Assembly (NCBI GenBank): GCA_035527715.1
Contig: DATKZY010000110.1
Span: 1 to 6,547 of the forward strand
Direction: 5' to 3'
Length of the DNA stretch: 6,547 nucleotides
From: DSUN01 sp035527715
Lineage (GTDB): Bacteria > Planctomycetota > PUPC01 > DSUN01
This document shows positions 1 through 4,246 of this stretch, piece by piece (the first letter of the stretch is position 1; every line of letters begins with the position of its first letter). The notes beneath the pieces were generated by a model. The model saw only the letters and a list, made by a program, of their open reading frames with translations, did not search any database and was not told where the DNA came from. The translations under genes and the position numbers were made by a program.

Positions 1-1
1 C

Positions 2-211
2 CGGCTCGAGCCGGCCGAAGCGGCGGCGCCGGCCGGGCCTGTTCCCGGCCCGGCTCCCGCGCCGGCTCCTGTCCCCGCGCCCGCGCCCAAGGCCCCGGCG
101 CCTGCCCCCGTTCCGGCTCCCGCGCCGGCCCCCGCGCCGAAGGCCCCCGCACCCGCGCCGGCGCCGGCCCCCGCGCCGCCGGAGCCCAAGGCGCCCGAGG
201 CGGCCCCCTGA
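2..211 (+). CDS. C-terminal end of an unidentified protein with a Pro/Ala/Lys-rich tail (partial)
   Basis: The reading frame is open from the left edge of the window and ends at TGA 209-211, giving 69 visible residues; the start lies outside. The residues are almost entirely proline and alanine in alternation, with a few glutamates at the beginning and end. The short motif PKAP recurs at residues 29-32, 46-49 and 62-65, a period of about 16-17 residues encoded by an imperfect 51-bp DNA repeat. Alternating Pro-Ala segments of this sort are known as extended, flexible linkers or tails, for example in periplasm-spanning or wall-associated proteins and between domains. No folded domain is visible, so the function cannot be named. 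The stop lies 29 bases before galU on the same strand, so the two genes may be co-transcribed. An artefact of GC-rich DNA is possible, but the regular lysine spacing and the sensible stop position favour a real gene. Confidence 0.6.
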   Translation, partial: RLEPAEAAAPAGPVPGPAPAPAPVPAPAPKAPAPAPVPAPAPAPAPKAPAPAPAPAPAPPEPKAPEAAP

Positions 212-240
212 CCCCCCGTGCCCTCGAGGACCCCGCCCGC

Positions 241-1137
241 ATGGCGACCACGAAAGCCGTCGTCCCCGTCGCCGGCCTCGGCACGCGCCTGCTGCCGGCC
301 ACGAAGAGCCAGCCGAAGGAAATGCTCCCCGTCGGCCGCAAGCCGGTCGTCCAATACGTCGTCGAGGAGCTCGAGCAGGCCGGCCTCACCAGCATCCTGT
401 TCATCACCGGCCGCGGCAAGTCGGCCATCGAGAACCACTTCGACCGCGACGCCGAGCTGCGGCGCGCCCTGGGGAACGGCCGGAAGGCCGACCTCCTGGC
501 CGCTCTCGCCTACGAGGATGCCAACGTCGAGTTCTTCTACGCCCGCCAGGGCGAGCAGCTCGGCCTCGGCCACGCCATCTCGCTGGCCGAGGGCTACGTG
601 CGCGGCGAGCCGTTCGTCATCGCTCTCGGCGACTCGATCATCGAGAGCGGGCACGAGCGCTCGGTGGTCCGCCGCCTCGTGGATGCCTTCGAGCGGACCG
701 GCGCGGCGGCCGCCATCGCGTTCGAGGAGGTCGAGGCCGACGACGTGGTGCACTACGGCATCGCCGACCCCGCGGAGCCCGTGCCCGGCCCGGGCGGCGA
801 CGTCTTCCGCATTCGCGGTCTCATCGAGAAGCCGTCGGTCGCCGAGGCCCCGAGCCGTCTGGCCATCGCGGGCCGCTACGTCGTCGGCAGCGGCATCTTC
901 GATGCCCTCCGCCGCACCCGGCCCGGCAAGGGAGGCGAGATTCAGCTCACCGACGCCTTGCGCCTGCTCCTCGACGACGGGCAGCCCGTCATCGGCCTCC
1001 GCATGCGCGAGGGCGAGCGCCGCCACGACATCGGGAACTTCGAGAGCTACTTCCGCAGCTTCCTCCACTTCGCCCTCCGCGACCCCGAGTACGGCGCGAG
1101 CCTGCGCGAAGCCCTGGCGAGCGAGCTGGCGAAGTGA
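241..1137 (+). CDS. galU: UTP--glucose-1-phosphate uridylyltransferase (GalU)
   Basis: This 298-residue cytoplasmic enzyme is predicted to make UDP-glucose from UTP and glucose-1-phosphate, the activated donor for polysaccharide, glycolipid and galactose metabolism. The nucleotide-binding signature GLGTRLLPATKSQPKEML lies at residues 12-29, as in bacterial GalU. The metal-binding aspartate is in LGDSII (D131). Other family motifs are HYGIA (171-175), the sugar-binding EKP (196-198), YVVGSGIFD (213-221) and GKGGEIQLTDAL (229-240). A second acidic site lies in HDIGNFESY (262-270); this segment departs from the more usual D-x-G-D/S-K-L-G-Y form. Length and motif order match the family. ATG 241 is supported by GAGGA at 226-230, ten bases upstream. 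The gene follows the partial Pro/Ala-rich gene by 29 bases and ends 12 bases from the convergent PIN gene. The nucleotidyltransferase family is secure; substrate specificity rests on overall similarity to GalU. Confidence 0.93.
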   Translation: MATTKAVVPVAGLGTRLLPATKSQPKEMLPVGRKPVVQYVVEELEQAGLTSILFITGRGKSAIENHFDRDAELRRALGNGRKADLLAALAYEDANVEFFYARQGEQLGLGHAISLAEGYVRGEPFVIALGDSIIESGHERSVVRRLVDAFERTGAAAAIAFEEVEADDVVHYGIADPAEPVPGPGGDVFRIRGLIEKPSVAEAPSRLAIAGRYVVGSGIFDALRRTRPGKGGEIQLTDALRLLLDDGQPVIGLRMREGERRHDIGNFESYFRSFLHFALRDPEYGASLREALASELAK

Positions 1138-1149
1138 CGCGCCTCGCCG

Positions 1150-1596
1150 TCAGGCGGGCGCCTCGGCGGGCGCGGCGATGCAGTGCACCCAGGCGATCCC
1201 AAGCTGTCTCGCCCTGTTGAAGAGCTTCACGTCGCCAGTCCAGAAGTCCGCGCGGAACTCCTCGGCGACCGCCATGTACTGGGCGTCGTAGGTTCTCGCT
1301 CTCCCCAGCCGCTCCGCCCATCGCAGCGCCGCCGTATGGAGTTCAACCGTGGGGGGAATGACCTGGATGTCGAGCCGCCGCATCTGGACGATGAGGCCCG
1401 GCAGCTTCTCGGCCGCAACCCACCCGGCGACCGCCACCTTGCGCAGGGTGCTGCAGACCTCATACTCCATCAGCGCAGGTGCGACCAAACGCTCCCCTGC
1501 CGCGATCCAGGCAGCGCGCTTGGCCCTCACCAGCGGCCTGTTGGGCAGCGGCAGAAGAAGAGCCGCCACGAGGTTGGAGTCAACGACGACGCTCAC
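1150..1596 (-). CDS. vapC: PIN-domain ribonuclease toxin, VapC-like
   Basis: This 148-residue protein has the layout of a VapC toxin, a metal-dependent endoribonuclease held inactive by its antitoxin. The four PIN acidic positions can be seen: D6 in VVVDSN, E46 (or E44) in LMEYEV, D104 in TYDAQYMAVAEE, and D122 in FWTGDVKL. The TYDAQY...A-E and TGD-x-x-L motifs are typical of VapC proteins that cleave structured RNAs; the actual target cannot be read from sequence. Translation starts at GTG 1594-1596, which overlaps the antitoxin stop as GTGA, with AAGGG a few bases upstream inside the antitoxin gene. The pair should therefore be translationally coupled. The gene ends 12 bases from the convergent galU stop. 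All catalytic residues are intact, so the toxin looks functional. The fold and pairing are solid, and the symbol is given by family resemblance. Confidence 0.88.
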   Translation of the reverse strand: MSVVVDSNLVAALLLPLPNRPLVRAKRAAWIAAGERLVAPALMEYEVCSTLRKVAVAGWVAAEKLPGLIVQMRRLDIQVIPPTVELHTAALRWAERLGRARTYDAQYMAVAEEFRADFWTGDVKLFNRARQLGIAWVHCIAAPAEAPA

Positions 1597-1892
1597 TTTT
1601 GACCCTTGAGTATCTCGTCAATGTAGCTGTCGGCCTCCTCCCTCACCTCCTCCACCAAGTCCCTGGTGATGACCCCGTGCTTCGCCTTCACTTCCTCGCA
1701 GAAGCGGTCGAGCCATGCGAGGGCATCGAGGACCTGCGCCTTCTTGTCCTCGCGGGCCTTCTGGGCGAGCTGCTCGCGGAGCATCTCGCGGACAATCTCG
1801 GACCTGCTCCGCCCCGTGCGGCGAGCCATCTCCGTAAGCGCTTGATTCTGCTCGCGTTCCAGCAGCAACTGCGTTCGTTCAAGGGTGCTCAC
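1593..1892 (-). CDS. vapB: Ribbon-helix-helix (CopG/VapB-like) antitoxin
   Basis: This 99-residue protein precedes the PIN gene and should bind and neutralise the toxin while repressing their shared promoter. Residues 4-42 fit a ribbon-helix-helix DNA-binding fold: a beta strand (ERTQLLLE, 5-12), helix 1 (13-27, ending MARRTG) and helix 2 after the turn (RSRSEIVREMLREQL, 28-42). In this family the strand inserts into the operator major groove as a dimer. Residues 43-99 are charged and helical (KAREDKK, EEVKAKHG, EEVREEADSYIDEI), the expected toxin-binding tail. GTG 1890-1892 is chosen because AGGAG (complement of 1900-1904) lies seven bases upstream and a consensus promoter lies just beyond. 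It overlaps vapC by four bases (GTGA). It could equally be called a CopG-family regulator; the symbol follows from the operon. Confidence 0.85.
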   Translation of the reverse strand: MSTLERTQLLLEREQNQALTEMARRTGRSRSEIVREMLREQLAQKAREDKKAQVLDALAWLDRFCEEVKAKHGVITRDLVEEVREEADSYIDEILKGQK

Positions 1893-1918
1893 GTATCTTC
1901 TCCTGCCCTCCTCAGTGG

Positions 1919-1948
1919 ATTATACATCTACACATGTGTATGTGTCAA
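1919..1948 (-). promoter_or_regulatory. Consensus sigma70-type promoter of the vapBC operon
   Basis: On the minus strand a perfect -35 hexamer TTGACA (complement of 1943-1948) is followed by an 18-bp spacer and a perfect -10 hexamer TATAAT (complement of 1919-1924). Transcription would start near 1912, leaving a leader of about 20 bases that holds the AGGAG ribosome site. Such a strong promoter is typical of operons kept in check by their own antitoxin. Confidence 0.8.
1924..1945. promoter_or_regulatory. Palindromic operator candidate between the -35 and -10 of vapBC
   Basis: The core TACACATGTGTA (1929-1940) is a perfect 12-bp palindrome. With two mismatched pairs it extends to a 22-bp imperfect palindrome with ACA at 1924-1926 and TGT at 1943-1945. 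It sits inside the promoter spacer and touches both hexamers, where a bound ribbon-helix-helix antitoxin would exclude RNA polymerase. Binding by the adjacent antitoxin is inferred from position and family. Confidence 0.65.
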
Positions 1949-1970
1949 GCCAGCCGCACAGATTCGACCC

Positions 1971-1999
1971 TTGACCCACGCCGACGACTGTTGTACAGT
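1971..1999 (+). promoter_or_regulatory. Candidate sigma70-type promoter of the deacetylase gene
   Basis: TTGACC (1971-1976, 5/6 to consensus) is followed by 17 bases and TACAGT (1994-1999, 4/6). It points towards the deacetylase and lies 51 bases upstream of its start. It is back to back with the vapBC promoter; the two -35 boxes are 22 bases apart. Confidence 0.5.
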
Positions 2000-2000
2000 C
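1986..2000. promoter_or_regulatory. Inverted repeat over the -10 box of the deacetylase promoter
   Basis: GACTGT (1986-1991) and ACAGTC (1995-2000) form a perfect 6-bp inverted repeat around TGT. The right arm covers the candidate -10 hexamer, a position suited to a repressor operator. No regulator is identified; the sequence differs from the vapBC palindrome. Confidence 0.4.
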
Positions 2001-2049
2001 CCCGGCGTCTCCTCTTCCTCCGTACCCGAAGACCGAAGACCGATAACCC

Positions 2050-2955
2050 GTGGCTCTCTTCATCTACCACCCGCGCTACGAGTTGAAGTGGGGCGGACAC
2101 GTCTTCCCCGTGGAGAAGTACCGCCTGCTCCACGACCGCCTGGTCGCCGACGGGCTGGTGGGGGCCGAGGAGTTCCTCGTGCCTGAGCCGGCCACGGACG
2201 ACGAGCTGCTCCTCGTCCACACACCGACGTATCTTCAGCGCCTGGAAGAGCTTGTGGACAGGCCGATGGCGGCCATGCTGGAGTTCGAGGCGCCCTACCC
2301 CCACGAGGTCGCCGACGCCGTGCGCCACGCCACCGGCGGCACGATCCTCGCCTGCGAGCGGGCGCTGGCCGACCGCACCGCCGCCCTCAATCTCGCCGGC
2401 GGATTCCACCACGCCTTCGGTGACCACGGCGAGGGCTTCTGCTTCCTCAACGACGTGGCCATCGCCGTCCGCGTCGTCCAGGCCAGCGGCCTCGCCCGCC
2501 GCGTCGCCGTGATTGACTGCGATCTGCACCAGGGCAATGGCACCGCCGCCGTCTTCCGCCGCGACCCCGACGTCTTCACCTTCTCCATCCACCAGGAGCT
2601 GCTCTACCCCATGCCGAAGCAGCAGAGCACCCTGGATGTGGGCCTGGAGGAGGGGGCAGGCGACGAGACCTATCTCGCGGCAATCGAGCGGCACGTCCCC
2701 CGCATCCTCGACACCCACCGCCCCGAGCTGGTCTTGTATCTTGCGGGCGCGGACCCCTTCGAGGGCGACCAGCTTGGCGACCTGGCCCTCACCAAATCCG
2801 GCCTGCGCCGCCGCGACGAGATCGTCCTCGGCGCCGCCCGCGAGCGCGGCCTCCCCGCCGCCCTCGTCCTCGCCGGCGGCTACGCCCGCCACACCGAGGA
2901 CGTGGTGGACATCCATCTCAACACGTGCCGCGTGATGCAGGAGCTGTGGGGCTAG
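2050..2955 (+). CDS. Class IV (HDAC11-like) zinc-dependent deacetylase
   Basis: This 301-residue protein belongs to the arginase/deacetylase fold that removes acyl groups from lysines or small amines using zinc. The active site looks complete: paired histidines in GGFHHA (H120, H121), zinc ligands D158 and H160 in DCDLHQGNGT and D235 in AGADPFEGDQLG, and the transition-state tyrosine Y278 in LAGGYAR. The short length and the AGxDxxEGDxLG form of the third motif fit class IV (HDAC11-like) better than acetoin-utilisation AcuC or acetylpolyamine hydrolases. Bacterial substrates of this class are mostly unknown; human HDAC11 is a long-chain deacylase. GTG 2050 is the first possible start because TAA at 2044-2046 closes the frame. 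Its ribosome site is weak (GAAGA at 2035-2039, within a duplicated CCGAAGA). It appears to be monocistronic and shares its stop region with the convergent flavoprotein gene. Confidence 0.88.
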   Translation: MALFIYHPRYELKWGGHVFPVEKYRLLHDRLVADGLVGAEEFLVPEPATDDELLLVHTPTYLQRLEELVDRPMAAMLEFEAPYPHEVADAVRHATGGTILACERALADRTAALNLAGGFHHAFGDHGEGFCFLNDVAIAVRVVQASGLARRVAVIDCDLHQGNGTAAVFRRDPDVFTFSIHQELLYPMPKQQSTLDVGLEEGAGDETYLAAIERHVPRILDTHRPELVLYLAGADPFEGDQLGDLALTKSGLRRRDEIVLGAARERGLPAALVLAGGYARHTEDVVDIHLNTCRVMQELWG

Positions 2956-3359
2956 CCGAGCTTTACGTCCTCATAGTCCAGCTCGCCCCGCATCACCCGC
3001 ATGCGCGTGGGTGCCATGCGGATGACGACGTACCCGGGGCCGGCCGGGTCGGGGATGTGCTTCTTCAGGAGCGGCACGGCGTCGTAGAGCTTCCGCTTGT
3101 CGGCGTTGTCGGTGCTCACCGTGCAGGTGCCGGCGATGCGAAGATGCTCGCCGCTCGGCCTGGCGAAGCAGTATTCCGCGTGGGGCACCTTGCGAAGCTG
3201 GGCGATCTTGTCCGACGACGTGCCGGTCGCGCACCACAGCTCATCGCCCATCCAGGCCCAGCCGCCCATCGGCCGGCAGCCGACGGTCTGCCCATCGCTC
3301 GTCGCGAGGCATCCCCACCTGACTTCCTTCATGAACGCCTTGGCCTCTTCGAGTGTCAT
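2952..3359 (-). CDS. Pyridoxamine 5'-phosphate oxidase-fold flavoprotein
   Basis: This 135-residue protein fits the FMN-binding split-barrel family (PNPOx-like, often called general stress protein 26-like). WGCLATSDGQTVGCRPMG (residues 15-32) matches the first strand pair of this fold. ELWCATGTSSDKIAQLRK (40-57) carries the S-x-K motif that usually contacts the flavin phosphate. HLRIAGTCTVSTD (72-84) is the following strand pair, and GYVVIRMAPTRMRVM (109-123) is the closing strand. Members bind FMN, or F420 or haem in relatives, and reduce or oxidise small molecules; the substrate is unknown here. ATG 3357-3359 has an ideal AGGAGG (complement of 3366-3371) six bases upstream. Only 44 bases separate it from the upstream HEPN gene on the same strand, so read-through transcription is possible. 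Its stop overlaps that of the convergent deacetylase gene by four bases. Confidence 0.8.
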   Translation of the reverse strand: MTLEEAKAFMKEVRWGCLATSDGQTVGCRPMGGWAWMGDELWCATGTSSDKIAQLRKVPHAEYCFARPSGEHLRIAGTCTVSTDNADKRKLYDAVPLLKKHIPDPAGPGYVVIRMAPTRMRVMRGELDYEDVKLG

Positions 3360-3403
3360 GCCTTGCCTCCTGCTCCCCCCAAGTATGAAGGACCCGGCCG
3401 CGG

Positions 3404-3823
3404 TCAGGGCATCTGGCGGGTTCGGCGCAGGTAATCGGCGATCAACCCCGCGGCCGTGTCGGCGCCCACGGAGACGAACTGCTGGCGTATCCTCCGCGCC
3501 CGGCCCAACGCGCGCGCCGTCTCGATCGTCGAGAATGTATCTGGGTTCGCCGCCATGTCATAGTCCGCCGCAACCCTGTCGAGCCGAAGCCATCGCAGGT
3601 GCTCTGCGATGAGGGCAAGCGCTTGATGGCCGGTGCCTGTCAGGCATCGGCATAGCTTCTCATGCGCATCGCGCTCGGGCAAGGTCACATCCCGCTCGCG
3701 CAGGGAAGTCACGGTCTCATTGTAGGCAGCGTAGTAGGAGCGGCTGATTGACGAGCGGCGCGCGGCCTCCAGGTCAGAGTCGCGCAGTTGCTCGGCCACG
3801 ATGAGGAACTGCCAGGGGTCCAT
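3404..3823 (-). CDS. HEPN-domain protein, second gene of a two-gene toxin-antitoxin-like unit
   Basis: This 139-residue, mainly helical protein resembles the HEPN superfamily, which includes many RNase toxins and nucleotidyltransferase partners. The best signature is RRSSISRSYYAAYNETV (residues 22-38), corresponding to the arginine-tyrosine helix common in HEPN proteins (R-x-Y-Y-A-x-F/Y). A second helix holds HLRWLRLDRVAADYDM (75-90), in the position of the usual R-x4-6-H motif. Here it reads R83-V-A-A-D-Y-D without the histidine, so an RNase role cannot be assumed. The start ATG 3821-3823 has no good ribosome site of its own but lies one base after the upstream stop (TGAcATG), which implies translational coupling. 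The tail (91-139) is arginine-rich. The partner lacks the GS-x10-D motif of MNT nucleotidyltransferases. The fold assignment comes from motif and helix pattern only. Confidence 0.65.
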   Translation of the reverse strand: MDPWQFLIVAEQLRDSDLEAARRSSISRSYYAAYNETVTSLRERDVTLPERDAHEKLCRCLTGTGHQALALIAEHLRWLRLDRVAADYDMAANPDTFSTIETARALGRARRIRQQFVSVGADTAAGLIADYLRRTRQMP

Positions 3824-3824
3824 G

Positions 3825-4154
3825 TCAGATGATGATCACCGTAAAGGCGAAGAAGCACCGCCTCTCCGCGTCCATCCTGCCGCAGAGCGCGGCGCAGAAT
3901 TGGTCCTCGTGGTCGAGAATCTCCTCCAGGTCCCCGGCCGCTCTGCTCTCAACACGCAGGTACTCGTAATCGGTTGACTCGGGGTCTATCACGTGGCTCA
4001 CCTGTACCGCCATGAGGCCCGGGTGCGCGTCGTGGAGCAGTTCGACCGCGAGGTCGAGGTCCGGCCACAAGCCGTGCTGGTCCGCAAACGCGGCAGCCGC
4101 CTTGTCAATGATCGGCACAACCTGAGCTTGCCGCGGGCTGACTGTCGTGCTCAT
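3825..4154 (-). CDS. Unrecognised 109-residue acidic protein, partner of the HEPN gene
   Basis: I do not recognise a named family. The N-terminal part (residues 1-45) looks helical (VVPIIDKAAAAFADQHG, then LDLAVELLHD). The second half alternates strands and a helix: LMAVQVSHVIDPES (47-60), YEYLRVESRA (63-72), DLEEILDHEDQFCAALCG (75-92) and CFFAFTVIII (100-109) ending at the stop. The DPE motif, the L-x-V strand, the acidic helix and the hydrophobic final strand suggest a small alpha/beta protein. It lacks a signal peptide, a membrane segment and the GS motif of MNT nucleotidyltransferases. ATG 4152-4154 is chosen because GGAGAG (complement of 4161-4166) lies six bases upstream; an upstream in-frame extension to 4259 would run through the promoter and palindrome. 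The stop is one base before the HEPN ATG. By position it may be the antitoxin or regulatory partner, which is inference. Confidence 0.7.
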   Translation of the reverse strand: MSTTVSPRQAQVVPIIDKAAAAFADQHGLWPDLDLAVELLHDAHPGLMAVQVSHVIDPESTDYEYLRVESRAAGDLEEILDHEDQFCAALCGRMDAERRCFFAFTVIII

Positions 4155-4160
4155 GACATG

Positions 4161-4166
4161 CTCTCC
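4161..4166 (-). promoter_or_regulatory. Ribosome binding site that fixes the start of the HEPN partner gene
   Basis: GGAGAG on the minus strand lies six bases before ATG 4152-4154. It decides against the longer in-frame reading from 4259, whose first 35 codons are rich in Gly/Ala/Arg and overlap the -10 box and the leader palindrome. Confidence 0.7.
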
Positions 4167-4170
4167 GTCT

Positions 4171-4188
4171 CCCCGCCCCGGGGCGGGG
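4171..4188. repeat. Perfect 18-bp G/C palindrome in the leader of the HEPN operon
   Basis: CCCCGCCCC (4171-4179) is followed directly by its complement GGGGCGGGG (4180-4188) with no spacer. It lies between the predicted transcription start (about 4193) and the ribosome site of the 109-residue gene, so it could be an operator for a dimeric regulator. As a hairpin it would need a few bases opened for a loop. No T-run follows on either strand, so it is not a standard intrinsic terminator of the upstream hydrolase gene. Confidence 0.6.
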
Positions 4189-4199
4189 CGTCTGCCCGA

Positions 4200-4228
4200 A
4201 TTATACCACGCCTCTCCATGCCCCGCAA
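4200..4228 (-). promoter_or_regulatory. Promoter of the two-gene HEPN operon
   Basis: On the minus strand TTGCGG (complement of 4223-4228, 3/6 to consensus) is followed by 17 bases and a perfect TATAAT (complement of 4200-4205). It lies in the 92-base gap after the hydrolase stop and points to the 109-residue gene. Transcription would start near 4193, giving a leader of about 40 bases that includes the 18-bp palindrome. Confidence 0.6.
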
Positions 4229-4246
4229 CGTGAGAAGCTCCCGCTC

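Noticed and set aside
50..200. CRISPR-like or tandem-repeat array at the left edge
   Set aside because: The repetition is explained by Pro/Ala codons in an open frame; there are no constant repeats separated by unique spacers.
1140..1156. Possible bidirectional terminator between galU and the PIN gene (CGCCT / AGGCG)
   Set aside because: The stem is only five base pairs in very GC-rich DNA, has no T-run on either side and enters the PIN gene.
218..1291. Long plus-strand open frame overlapping galU
   Set aside because: It is an out-of-frame shadow of galU, dominated by Arg, Ser, Ala and Pro, which is typical of a shifted GC-rich frame; galU has full family motifs.
1601..1974. 9-bp direct repeat GACCCTTGA at 1601-1609 and 1966-1974 flanking vapB
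   Set aside because: It is too short to indicate a target-site duplication or recombination site, and no transposase or further flanking similarity is present.
1945..2916. 323-residue minus-strand open frame opposite the deacetylase
   Set aside because: It is the antisense shadow of the deacetylase, rich in Val, Gly, Ala and Glu with no domain, and it would run through both promoters.
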